Source: Mesorhizobium sp. AR10 (GTDB lineage: Bacteria > Pseudomonadota > Alphaproteobacteria > Rhizobiales > Rhizobiaceae). From it: 64,000 nt of DNA. Numbering within the stretch: position 1 is the stretch's first letter; each line of letters begins with the position of its first letter. The stretch covers positions 4,876,001 through 4,940,000 of the forward strand of contig NZ_CP080524.1 of assembly GCF_024746795.1 (NCBI RefSeq). Reading direction: 5' to 3'. The translations under genes and the position numbers were made by a program. Shown piece by piece: positions 1-8,215 of this stretch. The notes under the pieces were generated by a model. It was not told the DNA's origin and did not search any database. It saw nothing but the letters and a program-made list of their open reading frames with translations.

Positions 1-2
1 TT

Positions 3-641
3 GCCGCTTGGCTGTGCCACCGCGTCGCTCCCCAGGGGTCCGTGCTCGCTACCGACCTCGACACGACGGTGCTGCGCGAGCTCGCGCACCCGAACCTCGA
101 GGTTCGCGTCCACGACCTGCTCACCGACGACCTGCCCAGGGGCGAGTTCGATCTCATCCATCTGCGCTTGGTCCTGGCGTGGCTGGGCGATCCCCGCTCC
201 GTGCTGCCGCGGCTGATCGGCGCTCTCAGGCCGGGCGGCTGGATCGTCGCCGAGGAGATGGACTTCGCGTCGGCGGGAACCGATCCCAGGATGGAGCCCG
301 GGGCGAGCGCGTTGTTCACACGCGCCATACAGGAGCACCATGCGCTGCTGGCGGCGCAGAACCGCTTCGACCCGTTCTACGGCCGCCGCGTTGCCGGTGA
401 CCTCGCCGACGCCGGTCTCGCGGAGGTCGGATGCCAGGGCCGGACGACGATGTGGCGCGGGGGCGAAGCCGGTGGCCGCATCTGGCGGCTCACCTTGGCG
501 CAGCTGCGCGAGCCGATGATTGCCGCAGGGCGCATGACGGCGTCCGAAATCGACGAGGCGATGGCGCTATGCGACGACCCGCGCCTGAGCACGCTGGCGC
601 CGGTTGTGATGGCGGCCTGGGGCCGGCGCGCGGTCGCGTAG
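3..641 (+). CDS. SAM-dependent methyltransferase (3' part)
   Basis: The frame is open from the left edge, so the gene begins upstream and only its last 212 codons are visible. VLATDLD matches the acidic turn after the second beta strand of class I methyltransferases, which binds the SAM ribose. DLIHLRLVLAW and LRPGGWIVAEE match the later core strands. The glycine-rich SAM motif I lies outside the window. The substrate cannot be told. The gene ends 4 bp before the end of the convergent GNAT gene. Confidence 0.8.
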   Translation, partial: AAWLCHRVAPQGSVLATDLDTTVLRELAHPNLEVRVHDLLTDDLPRGEFDLIHLRLVLAWLGDPRSVLPRLIGALRPGGWIVAEEMDFASAGTDPRMEPGASALFTRAIQEHHALLAAQNRFDPFYGRRVAGDLADAGLAEVGCQGRTTMWRGGEAGGRIWRLTLAQLREPMIAAGRMTASEIDEAMALCDDPRLSTLAPVVMAAWGRRAVA

Positions 642-645
642 CATC

Positions 646-1185
646 CTACGATCTTGCTGATTGCAACCCGCTCACGGCGAGTGGAAGAGGTTGATCCGAT
701 GCGGAAGTTCGCGAAGTCTTCCCTGCAGGACGACGCTCCAGAATCACCAGCCGTCGCACCGGTCGCCGCATGAAAAAGGAGAGGATGCACACCAGGCTTC
801 CCATCAGATGGTTGCGTCGCACCTTCACGGGCGCCGCCCGCGCCTCGATTTGTCTAAAGCCCCAACGTGCATAGGTGCCGGCATTGGCCTCGGCCGTGAT
901 CATCCAGACGGGCTGCCGTTCTTCGGCAAACAGCGCATCGATCAACCGCGAAGCGATGCCATGACCGCGCGCCTCCCTGGTCACCACGAGCGATCCGAGT
1001 TCGCGCGAGCCGTCAGTGTGTTTGCGCATCTGCACCGCGCCGATGATGCTGCCTCCCGTCACCGCAACCAGGAAATTCTGCCAATGGAGACCGTTCGGGT
1101 TCAGGCGCTCAGAATGCACCAATGCGCGAATTGCCTGCTGATCCCGCTCCGTCGCGCGACGAATGATAATAGCCAACTGGTCCAT
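646..1185 (-). CDS. GNAT family N-acetyltransferase
   Basis: This is a 179-residue protein. It starts with the usual first strand (IIIRRATERDQQ) and has ELGSLVVTREARGHGIASRL, the acetyl-CoA binding strand and pyrophosphate loop, then YARWGFRQIE, the conserved C-terminal strand. A longer frame reaches 1251, but the start at 1185 puts strand 1 at the N-terminus as in other GNATs. The acceptor is unknown. It is convergent with the methyltransferase gene. Confidence 0.8.
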   Translation of the reverse strand: MDQLAIIIRRATERDQQAIRALVHSERLNPNGLHWQNFLVAVTGGSIIGAVQMRKHTDGSRELGSLVVTREARGHGIASRLIDALFAEERQPVWMITAEANAGTYARWGFRQIEARAAPVKVRRNHLMGSLVCILSFFMRRPVRRLVILERRPAGKTSRTSASDQPLPLAVSGLQSARS

Positions 1186-1353
1186 GCATGACGCCTCCTG
1201 CGCAGCGATCTGATCGGCGGCAGAAGGTTGCAAGAGGTGTGTTTCCAGCAAATGTCGTTACGGCCGGGCCCGTGTTTCTGCCGGTTGTGAAAGGTTTCCA
1301 CCTGCTCCGCCGGCAGTCATGCTCTTCGGGGTGGAGGCCGTGGTCGTGCTTGG

Positions 1354-1710
1354 CTAGCGGATTGGGGTCAGCGTCTCCCTGCCGATCCCTCCACCGTGGT
1401 AGTCGTCGATAAAGGTGCCCTGCAGACTGCCGTCGCCGGAGATTTCGTAGATGACCAGCCCGACTTTGCCGTGCACGAGGTAGGCCGCCGTCAAGGTCGT
1501 TCCCTTCACCATGCAGATGCCCGAAAACCCGTCACTGAAGGTGATGCGACAGGTGTTGTCGGCGGTCATCTCGATATCTGCCGAACCCGCATATGCCACC
1601 CCCTTGGTGTCAGTGCCCGCCATGCGGTAGTGGCCGCCAACGTCCCCGGCCGCGGCCGTGGTGCACCAGGCGGCTATCAAGGCGGCAAATCCAACAATTC
1701 TGCTGGCCAT
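1354..1710 (-). CDS. Small secreted protein of unknown function
   Basis: This is a 118-residue protein. The start at 1710 is chosen because GGGAGG lies 7 bp upstream. Residues 1-22 form a signal peptide (hydrophobic core, cleavage near AAAG). The mature part contains GHYRMAGTDTKG and two cysteines (CRITF, GIC) that could form a disulfide in the periplasm. The layout (GxYxxxGT, GTFIDDYHGGG near the end) resembles small beta-rich secreted proteins of rhizobia. I do not recognise a named family. Confidence 0.65.
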   Translation of the reverse strand: MASRIVGFAALIAAWCTTAAAGDVGGHYRMAGTDTKGVAYAGSADIEMTADNTCRITFSDGFSGICMVKGTTLTAAYLVHGKVGLVIYEISGDGSLQGTFIDDYHGGGIGRETLTPIR

Positions 1711-1770
1711 CGACAACCTCCCTGATCATCGACAAAGCACATGCCAGTCCCGGCTATCCGGGACGGCAAC

Positions 1771-2940
1771 CTAGGAACCGGCGCTTTGCCTGGTCGTGCT
1801 GCTGTTAGAAGACATCGGGCCAAGGTACTCCTCGGAAGGCAAGCACTGCATCCTGACGCCAACGATATCGTCCCACCCGTTGGTTATGATGTCCCTCGCC
1901 TTCTCCTGGTCCTTGAGTGTTGGAAAGACCGGGGCGACATCGTCCCGTTTGAGGTTGGGCTGTCGGGGGGCTTTCAGCGCGGCGAACTGTGTCTCGTCTG
2001 AATAAAGATATTCCATCCATAGCCGCGCAGCGTTTGGATGCGGAGCATGGGCGCTGATCGCCCGGGCATAGACACCCGCAACGATGCCGGTCCTTGGCCT
2101 GATGACTTCGATCCTCGTCCCTGCAAGGCGGTCGCGGTCGCCGAGCGCGAGGTAATCCCAGCGAATGAGGATCGGCGTGCGGCCGTCGACAAGCGAGTTG
2201 GCATCACCGATGATGGGAACGAAATTGCCCTTTTCATTGAGATTGGCGAAGAACTTCAGACCCTGATCAGCGGCGTCTTCGACGTTGCCCTTTGCCGCTG
2301 ACAAGCCCGCGGCGTACACGCCCTGGATCGCCTGATTTGAAGAAATATTGCCGGCGAGGCCGACCGAGTTCCTGTACTGCGGCGCAGCAAGATCCGCCCA
2401 ATCCCGCGGCATTCTGGTTACCAGGTCAGCGTTGACCTCGAACGCAAGGACACCGCAATAGCCGCCATGCCAATACCCTTGCGCATCCTTGGCCGCTTCC
2501 GGAATTGTGTCCCACGTCGACACTTTGTACGGCTGCAACAAGCCATCCTTCCGTGCCGATGAAGCGAAGGGCATGCCAACGTCGACCACGTCAGGAGCGC
2601 CGGCCTTGCCTCGCCTGATCGCCTCGATCTGATCGGCTGAGCTGGCACCTGGCCGGAGTTCGTTGATTGCCAGACCGTATCTCGCCTTGAACCTATCCAT
2701 GACGACGCCGTATCCGCACCAGTCGCGCGGCAAACCCATGACGGTAAGCTGCCCTTCTGCTTTGGCGGCCGCAATCAGCTCTTCCATCGGGTCGGCGGAC
2801 GCCGCAGCGGCGCAGACCGACACGGCACCCGTCGACAGGGCGGCGGCTCCAGCCAGACCTGCGGCCTTGAGCGCATCGCGGCGACTCATCGATCGCCGAC
2901 CAGCGGCAACCCTCACTGTGTCTGTTGATCCATGTTTCAT
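1771..2940 (-). CDS. Tat-exported ABC transporter substrate-binding protein
   Basis: This is a 389-residue protein. GGAGG precedes the ATG at 2940. Residues 15-48 hold a twin-arginine signal (SRRDALKAAGLAGAAAL) followed by a cleavage region near SADP. The mature part fits the type 2 periplasmic binding fold of the iron/polyamine group: LTVMGLPRDWCGYG, DVVDVGMPFA, VLAFEVNADLV, and a late GIVAGVYARAISAHAPHP segment. The ligand cannot be read from the sequence. No permease or ATPase gene lies next to it, so it either works with a transporter elsewhere or is an orphan. Confidence 0.8.
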   Translation of the reverse strand: MKHGSTDTVRVAAGRRSMSRRDALKAAGLAGAAALSTGAVSVCAAAASADPMEELIAAAKAEGQLTVMGLPRDWCGYGVVMDRFKARYGLAINELRPGASSADQIEAIRRGKAGAPDVVDVGMPFASSARKDGLLQPYKVSTWDTIPEAAKDAQGYWHGGYCGVLAFEVNADLVTRMPRDWADLAAPQYRNSVGLAGNISSNQAIQGVYAAGLSAAKGNVEDAADQGLKFFANLNEKGNFVPIIGDANSLVDGRTPILIRWDYLALGDRDRLAGTRIEVIRPRTGIVAGVYARAISAHAPHPNAARLWMEYLYSDETQFAALKAPRQPNLKRDDVAPVFPTLKDQEKARDIITNGWDDIVGVRMQCLPSEEYLGPMSSNSSTTRQSAGS

Positions 2941-3140
2941 GGTTCGTTTCCTCCGTTGCCCAGCGTTCGTGATCGCGGTCTTGAAGGTGGGAGCGAACAA
3001 GTTGGTTCGCGACGTCCTCACTATGCCATATTGAGGGCGTGCGCGAAATGCGGATCGGGTTTTGGCAAGCCCCTTCTCCCCGGCAGGCGGATGAGGGGCA
3101 GCGCGAGACAGAAACGACGAGACCGTTCCTCAGAACTGCA

Positions 3141-3890
3141 TCAGGCCCTCGCCTGCTCCGCCGACAAAAACAGCAGCACCACATCGGACATGCCGAGCAG
3201 CGGCGTGAAGGTGACGATGGTGATGCCGCCAGCGGCGTTGGTGCGGGTCAGGCCTTCGGAATAGATGTCGAGCGGCGGCTCCTCGTCGAACCAGACGCCG
3301 TGCAGCGTTTCGCCCTGCCACTTCTCGCGGCCCTTCTCGAAACTCTTGAACGACAGCACCGATTCATCGGCCTGGACATCGCCGCCGCCACCATGGCGGA
3401 CCACGACGCTGTCGAGCGCACCCGGCGCGCCGCGCCCCATGGTGGTGTGGACGATGGCGTCGCCCGGAATCATGCCGGTGCCCCACGCCGCCTGTTGCTG
3501 CGGCGGACCGACAAGCACGCGCTGCGGATTGTCGCGCGTGCCCTCGCCGGTCACACCGGCCGCCCACAGTCGCACGGCCGTGTCGAAGGTCTTGCCTTGC
3601 CACCAGGCGGGATAGCGGCCGGTGAGGTGCATGGCCCATTCCGCACCGCCGGCCCGGGTCTTGCCGAGCTGGTTGCCGGCCATGAACAGGCGCTCGCGGT
3701 GTACCGCTCCTGCCGCGTGAAATTCGGCCTGGCGGACGTAGGGCCGATAAGCGGCAAGCTGGTTAGTGCGGCGTCTGCGGTCCAACTCGGCCAGCAGGCT
3801 GAGATATTCCTTCTGCGCCGATGCCTGGGCTGCCGAGGAACGGCCTGAGGACGGCTTCGAGGCCGCGGATGCGCTGGCGGATCTCGTCAT
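3141..3890 (-). pseudogene. Phage terminase large subunit, truncated after the ATPase domain
   Basis: This is a 249-residue product. PYVRQAEFHAAG, LFMAGNQLGKTRAG (Walker A-like GNQLGKT) and HGVWFDEEPP (Walker B with catalytic glutamate) identify the packaging ATPase of the terminase large subunit. Full-length relatives run to about 450 residues or more and carry a C-terminal nuclease. Here the frame stops soon after the ATPase core (TFTPLLGMSD), so the nuclease is missing. No portal, capsid or tail genes follow. I read it as a prophage remnant. It overlaps the upstream small-subunit-like gene by 128 bp in another frame. Confidence 0.75.
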
Positions 3891-4137
3891 CGCTCAATGC
3901 GTCCAGATGGTTGATGTCGACACGCCAGTCCCTTGGCAAGTCCTTGGGCAGCACCGACAGCACGATCTTCAGATACTGGTCGGGCTTGTCGGCCCGCATC
4001 GCGGCGATGACGCCGGCGCCATGCGCCTGGAAATCGGCGCGCACGGCTGCCAGAAAATCATCGCCCAGCGTCTTCTTCGCCCGCCGGAATTTTCCCGGGG
4101 TTTTCGCCGCAGACTTGCGGTCTTCGATATCAGCCAT
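3763..4137 (-). CDS. Terminase small-subunit-like protein (prophage remnant)
   Basis: This is a 124-residue protein read from the ATG at 4137. The middle (LGDDFLAAVRADFQAHG, then AAMRADKPDQYLKIVLSVLP) matches a short protein commonly found just before terminase large subunits in alphaproteobacterial prophages. The last 40 residues lie inside the start of the terminase frame and look less conserved, so the original stop may have been lost. It probably helped recognise phage DNA for packaging. It is likely non-functional without a full terminase. Confidence 0.55.
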   Translation of the reverse strand: MADIEDRKSAAKTPGKFRRAKKTLGDDFLAAVRADFQAHGAGVIAAMRADKPDQYLKIVLSVLPKDLPRDWRVDINHLDALSDDEIRQRIRGLEAVLRPFLGSPGIGAEGISQPAGRVGPQTPH

Positions 4138-4516
4138 GCGCCAAAACCCCGGCCGGCTCTTCACTGCCTGCCGCCTGCCTGGCGGGTCTGGCTTTTGCCG
4201 CCTTGGCCTTGCGTGACTTCCTGCGCGCCGGCTTTGCCTTCTTGCGGTTGGCCGTATCGGGTTTTGCCGCAGGCAAGGCTTTCAGCTTCGCCCTGGCGAT
4301 GCCGACCGCATGGCCGTTGACGCCGAGCAGGGGAAAGCCGAAGCCGCCGACCGCATCGACAGGACCGCCCCGGACCATGCCGATCAGCACGCCGGGCGCG
4401 ACCTGCTCGACGCGACCCAGATGCGCAGCGGGTGCGGCGCCCTCGAATTCGCCAATGGCGCTGACGACATCGAGGCCGTCATCGTCGGTGATGATTGTGG
4501 CGTAGCGCACAGACAT
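4130..4516 (-). CDS. Phage-associated protein with basic Ala/Lys/Arg tail
   Basis: This is a 128-residue protein overlapping the next gene by 8 bp, so it is probably co-transcribed with the terminase genes. Residues 1-70 form a small hydrophobic domain (SVRYATIITDDDG, GEFEGAAPAAHLGRV, GVLIGMVRGG). Residues 80-120 are a low-complexity basic segment (KPARRKSRKAKAAKARPAR) that could bind nucleic acid. The family is seen beside rhizobial terminases, but I cannot name a function. Confidence 0.55.
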   Translation of the reverse strand: MSVRYATIITDDDGLDVVSAIGEFEGAAPAAHLGRVEQVAPGVLIGMVRGGPVDAVGGFGFPLLGVNGHAVGIARAKLKALPAAKPDTANRKKAKPARRKSRKAKAAKARPARQAAGSEEPAGVLAHG

Positions 4517-4606
4517 ACAGGTTCACCTCCACACATAGTCAGGGAACACAGCCCCTTTCACGCGGTCCAATTCTAAGCGGGCTAATTCTAATTAGGAGTC
4601 TCTAAT

Positions 4607-4804
4607 ATGCGATTCGTCGTCGTGCAGGAGCCGACTGAGACCTGGGCCGTATTTGACACGACGGTGGACCAGCCGGCGGATTTCACCAGCCAATGCCTTG
4701 TTGGTTTGACGCGGGATAGCGCCACGTGGTTCGCCGCAAGGTGCAATCAGGAAGCGCATCCAGAACAGCACGGCTGCGACATCGTGCGCTGCGAATTCGA
4801 CTGA
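4607..4804 (+). CDS. Small conserved hypothetical protein
   Basis: This is a 65-residue protein with AGGAG placed 8 bp before the ATG. It reads RFVVVQEPTETWAVFDTTVD, then LVGLTRDSATWFAARCNQE, a compact soluble protein with three cysteines. The upstream 50 bp are AT-rich (CTAATTCTAATTAG palindrome), unlike the surroundings, and may hold the promoter or a regulator site. Function unknown. Confidence 0.6.
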   Translation: MRFVVVQEPTETWAVFDTTVDQPADFTSQCLVGLTRDSATWFAARCNQEAHPEQHGCDIVRCEFD

Positions 4805-4901
4805 CGTCCATGCTTGCTCATGGGCGCATGTTGGACGAAGCGGCCATGGAAGCTGCCGGCCGGCAACAGAGGCTTTTCACGGGATGCTTGGCGCTGAAAA
4901 C

Positions 4902-4925
4902 AAAAAACCCGCCTCGGCGGCGGGT
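4902..4925 (-). terminator. Rho-independent terminator, minus strand
   Basis: On the minus strand a 7-bp perfect stem (ACCCGCC/GGCGGGT, 5-nt loop) is followed directly by TTTTTTG. There is no protein gene on the minus strand to its right that it could serve. It may end a small RNA that starts between about 4950 and 5020, or antisense transcription from the mucR promoter region. Confidence 0.6.
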
Positions 4926-5109
4926 CGTTGGCGCAAATCAGCACCATGCCCAAATCAATAGCATAACTGCCGTCACCAATCAACTGCGGCGAGGCTTGAA
5001 AGCGCAAACACAGCAGTCGTCAAGCCATATGCATATGTCCTAAAGTGCCATCGCACCGGTTAAACTTGCCTGATAGACTTGCCTTGGAGGTAACAAGGGA
5101 GGGTAAGCC

Positions 5110-5571
5110 ATGTCTGGGGACAACAATCATAGAAATATAGGTTTGACCGCCGATATTGTAGCAGCATTTGTCGCCAACAATGCGGTGCCTTTGGAAGGTT
5201 TGCCGGATCTGATTGCCAGCGTCAATTCTGCCCTGAACGGCCTGGAGCTGCCTGTCGTTCCCGTGCAAGCCGCGCCTGAACCTGCCGTCAATCCGAAGCG
5301 GTCGGTCACGCCGAACTTCATCGTCTGCCTCGAAGACGGCAAGAAATTCAGGTCGCTGAAGCGCCATCTTGGTTCCCGCCACGGCACCACGCCGGATGCC
5401 TATCGCGCCAAATGGAGCCTGCCGGCGGATTACCCGATGACGGCGCCCAACTACGCAGCAAAGCGGTCGGAGCTGGCGAAGCTGTTCGGCCTCGGCGTCA
5501 GGTCGGTCGAAGCGCCTGCCGAAAAACCACCGGCCCGCAAGGTGCCAGCCAAGCGGCCCTCCAAAGCATAG
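5110..5571 (+). CDS. MucR/Ros family zinc-finger transcriptional regulator
   Basis: This is a 153-residue protein. The core VCLEDGKKFRSLKRHLGSRH is the Ros/MucR C2H2-like zinc finger, followed by the family signature YRAKWSLPADYPM and APNYAAKRSELAKLFGLG. These proteins are DNA-binding repressors of exopolysaccharide, motility and symbiosis genes in rhizobia (family knowledge). The C-terminal 25 residues are Lys/Pro/Ala-rich. MucR proteins often bind AT-rich DNA and control their own genes. The upstream region holds short T-rich stretches but no clear operator that I can define. Confidence 0.9.
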   Translation: MSGDNNHRNIGLTADIVAAFVANNAVPLEGLPDLIASVNSALNGLELPVVPVQAAPEPAVNPKRSVTPNFIVCLEDGKKFRSLKRHLGSRHGTTPDAYRAKWSLPADYPMTAPNYAAKRSELAKLFGLGVRSVEAPAEKPPARKVPAKRPSKA

Positions 5572-5628
5572 GGCAGCGCTGGCGCCATTGCAGCAGCGCC
5601 GGTTTGCCTGCCCCTCGGGAGGACGACC

Positions 5629-5820
5629 ATGGTGGCTGGAGAGCCCAATGACGTTCGCGTCGAACGTGCCAACCGCCAATGGGCGGTGCTGGTTGCCGAG
5701 GATGGCAAGGTGACCCAGCATCTGTTCGACAAAAAGGCCGCGGCCGAAACTTTCGCCGACGACCAGCGGACGAGGCTTGGCCTTCCCGGCAAACCGCCGG
5801 TGGACGATCCGCGGGCTTAG
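5629..5820 (+). CDS. Small conserved hypothetical protein
   Basis: This is a 63-residue protein with GGGAGG 7 bp before the ATG. The core QWAVLVAEDGKVTQHLFDKK looks like one beta hairpin plus a helix (AAETFADDQRTRLGL). It is soluble and has no cysteines. It lies 57 bp after mucR and may share its transcript. Function unknown. Confidence 0.6.
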   Translation: MVAGEPNDVRVERANRQWAVLVAEDGKVTQHLFDKKAAAETFADDQRTRLGLPGKPPVDDPRA

Positions 5821-5937
5821 CGCTGTCGATCCGGTCAAGATCAAGGAGGCAGGCCAGCGATATCCGGCTTTCGTGCGGGCTGGTCATTAGCTGGCGCTTA
5901 TGGAATCATGCCACCCTACCGCCTTGGGGAGGGCAGG

Positions 5938-6201
5938 ATGGATAAACCAGCCATGGCATCCATGTTCAGGATGCGGCAGGCGCCGGCGACAGTTTCGGGC
6001 GTCCGCAGCCTGGGCCCAGGCCAGGCCGATCCGCTCATCGGCACAAGGCCGCTGGGCGAGGCGATCCGGTTCGTCGTCAACGCCCATCCCCACTACGACA
6101 TCAGCACTGTCGCGATCACCTGTGGCGACGGCCCGCGTCTGGGCAGCAGGGAGGTGAAGGCGCTTTGGCTCGAATATGGCGATCGCTGGATGGAGGAATA
6201 G
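5938..6201 (+). CDS. Small hypothetical protein
   Basis: This is an 87-residue protein. An earlier ATG at 5908 is possible, but GGGGAGGGC sits just ahead of 5938. The C-terminal half (LGEAIRFVVNAHPHYDISTV, then KALWLEYGDRW) looks like a folded small domain. Function unknown. Confidence 0.5.
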   Translation: MDKPAMASMFRMRQAPATVSGVRSLGPGQADPLIGTRPLGEAIRFVVNAHPHYDISTVAITCGDGPRLGSREVKALWLEYGDRWMEE

Positions 6202-6207
6202 GCGCGT

Positions 6208-6324
6208 CTAGGGCGTGAAGCCGAGCATTGCCATCAGCGACAGTCCTGCGACCAGGCCAAAAGCGATGACCACGCCGAAATACCGCTCCAGAAGGCCGGA
6301 GGGTCTGCGCCAAAAGCGTCGCAT
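6208..6324 (-). CDS. Single-pass small membrane protein (38 residues)
   Basis: A short frame encodes a basic N-terminus (MRRFWRRPSG) followed by one hydrophobic helix (YFGVVIAFGLVAGLSLMAML). GGGAG lies about 10 bp before the ATG. The positive-inside pattern and ribosome site make it a credible small inner-membrane protein. It ends 6 bp from the convergent gene at 5938-6201. Function unknown. Confidence 0.5.
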   Translation of the reverse strand: MRRFWRRPSGLLERYFGVVIAFGLVAGLSLMAMLGFTP

Positions 6325-6495
6325 GTGAGATAGCTCCCGCTGCCATCAAACTGGGGCGCAACACCGGAACGTCAATGCCGGCTGCCCGCTGTTCGGCATG
6401 CCGCGGCTTCGACCTGCGGCATCCGATCGGCGCGGCCCGCTGGATCAGAACGGGCGTTCGCGCGTTTTGGACTTGTCGAACGGGAGCAACCAGCA

Positions 6496-6792
6496 ATGAA
6501 CGTCGCCAATCTGCAACTCGAAGGCCTGCTGATGGCCATCGCATCGATCAACCAGGTCCTGGTCCGCAAGGGCCTGCTTTCGGTCGAGGACATAGACATC
6601 GCCTTGCGCAAGGCCGAGGCCAGCGAAACCAGCGAGGAACGCTCCGGCGGCATGTCGGCTTCGAGCCGCGATGCCGTCAACTTCCCGATCCGGCTGCTGG
6701 AACTGGCCAATCAGTGCCAGCCGGAGACGGACATGCCGTCGTTCTCGAAATTGGCGCGCATGGTCGGCCAGATGAAAGACCCCGTGCAATGA
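6496..6792 (+). CDS. Conserved hypothetical protein
   Basis: This is a 98-residue protein with GGGAGC ahead of the ATG. Residues 5-45 look helical (LQLEGLLMAIASINQVLVRK, DIDIALRKAE). The layout of a helix, a KGLLS turn and another helix occurs in small regulatory or adaptor proteins. No cysteines and no membrane segment are visible. Function unknown. Confidence 0.55.
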   Translation: MNVANLQLEGLLMAIASINQVLVRKGLLSVEDIDIALRKAEASETSEERSGGMSASSRDAVNFPIRLLELANQCQPETDMPSFSKLARMVGQMKDPVQ

Positions 6793-6926
6793 TCGAAATT
6801 GCGATCGAGCGCTGATCGCTTGCCGCTCGACCTGATCCATGCCCTGCAGGGCGACATCCCCTGCCCGCTTGCCGCCGCAGCCGGTGTCTGATTACCTCCG
6901 ACAGCTTCAACCCGTCTGCAAACCCG

Positions 6927-7433
6927 ATGACCAGCATCTTTCAGGCGACAGGCACCGCTCAGCTGGACGACGTCCGCTCGCTGATGCGGGCCTTCGTCGC
7001 CTGGCATCGCGAGCGGCATGTCGACGATATCGCGCTCATCGACCGCTATTTCGATGCCGACGAATTCGAGCGCGAGCTGGCGGGACTGGCCGGAAAATAC
7101 ACGCCGCCCAAGGGCAGCCTGCTGATCGCCTATCATGCCGGCAAGCCCGCCGGGTGCGTCGCCTTGCGCGACCTCGGCGAGGGCAATTGCGAAATGAAGC
7201 GGATGTTCGTTCCCGTCGCATTCCGCGGCCTCGGCGTCGGCAGGGCGCTCGCCGACCAGATTCTCGCCGATGCCAGGTCGGCGGGCTACCGACGCATGCT
7301 GCTCGACACCAGCATCCACCAGGTCGAAGCCATGCGCCTCTACGAGGCTTCAGGATTCAGGCGCATCGCGCCCTACTATGAACTGCCCGACGATATGAAG
7401 AACTGGCTCGTCTTCTTCGAGCTCAAACTGTGA
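6927..7433 (+). CDS. GNAT family N-acetyltransferase
   Basis: This is a 168-residue protein. GCVALRDLGEGNCEMKRMFV followed by FRGLGVGRALADQIL is the GNAT acetyl-CoA strand and the R/Q-x-x-G-x-G loop. MRLYEASGFRRI is the conserved C-terminal motif. The N-terminal half is helical (LMRAFVAWHRERHVDD), as in the subgroup that often acts on small amines or amino acids. The substrate is unknown. It is convergent with the DoxX gene, 12 bp away. Confidence 0.85.
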   Translation: MTSIFQATGTAQLDDVRSLMRAFVAWHRERHVDDIALIDRYFDADEFERELAGLAGKYTPPKGSLLIAYHAGKPAGCVALRDLGEGNCEMKRMFVPVAFRGLGVGRALADQILADARSAGYRRMLLDTSIHQVEAMRLYEASGFRRIAPYYELPDDMKNWLVFFELKL

Positions 7434-7445
7434 AATCCCTGGCGA

Positions 7446-7877
7446 TCACACCCTGCCAAGCCTGAGCGCCAGCACATTGCCCGGCCCGTTGACGGCGGCA
7501 AAGAACAGCCCGGCCAGGAAGGAAAAATGGTCGACGAAGAAGCCGAACTCGGCCTGATTGCCGGCCCAGTGCGATGGTCCGTGGAAGGCAAAGCCGAGGA
7601 ACAGCACGTAGGCGGCGGCGACAAGGGCGGCCTGCGAGAAGAAGGCGCCGGTCAGGAAGCACAGCACCAGGACGATTTCGAGCAAGGCCGCGCACCAGGC
7701 CAGAAACAGCGGGAACGGAAATCCGGCGGCGGCGATGTAGCCAGCGGTGGCGCCCATGTCGATGAACTTGAAGGTCACGGCCATCAGGAAGACGGCGGCG
7801 AAGATCAGGCGGCCAATGAGGATTGCCGCTGTCTTCCACGGCGATTGAGCAGCTGATCCGGCGATTTCCAACGACAT
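7446..7877 (-). CDS. DoxX family membrane protein
   Basis: This is a 143-residue protein with a strong ribosome site (GGAGGACATC) before the ATG at 7877. Four hydrophobic segments are visible (ILIGRLIFAAVFLMAVTFKF; GYIAAAGFPFPLFLAWCAAL; LVLCFLTGAFFSQAALVAAA; FLAGLFFAAVNGPGNVLAL). That is the DoxX four-helix layout, with the typical R near helix 1 and GPG near the end. Some family members work in thiosulfate:quinone oxidation or oxidative stress. The role here is unknown. Confidence 0.8.
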   Translation of the reverse strand: MSLEIAGSAAQSPWKTAAILIGRLIFAAVFLMAVTFKFIDMGATAGYIAAAGFPFPLFLAWCAALLEIVLVLCFLTGAFFSQAALVAAAYVLFLGFAFHGPSHWAGNQAEFGFFVDHFSFLAGLFFAAVNGPGNVLALRLGRV

Positions 7878-7998
7878 GATGTCCTCCAGGTTGCGATAGG
7901 TTTCGCCCCAAGGACGAGTGAGGAGCAGCATTTCCGACATCAGGATTGAAATAGTTTGGCTGGCGGAGGGGCAACCTTTTGATGCCGGCGGGACAGCA

Positions 7999-8153
7999 CC
8001 CCCCTCTGTCCTGCCGGACATCTCCCCCGCAAGGGGGGAGATTGGCAGCTTCTGTGGCGGCGCTCTTCTTGCAAACGTCGGAGATTGGCGAAACCAATGG
8101 CGACATCCGATCTCCCCCCTTGCGGGGGAGATGTCCGGCAGGACAGAGGGGGG
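7999..8153. repeat. Palindromic intergenic repeat pair (copy A)
   Basis: Two inverted arms, 7999-8043 and 8109-8153, share a long match: CCTCTGTCCTGCCGGACATC, a C5-loop-G6 core, then GAGAT. About 65 bp lie between them, including GCAGCTTCTGTGGCGGCGCT. The whole unit can fold into one long hairpin. The same arms recur at 24.2-24.4 kb and 30.6-30.9 kb. It resembles a REP/BIME-type unit. Confidence 0.85.
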
Positions 8154-8215
8154 TGGGAAGGAACGGGACGCTCGTCTGGTCGATCGCTTTGCCAACCGTC
8201 GCGACTCGAAGAGCC

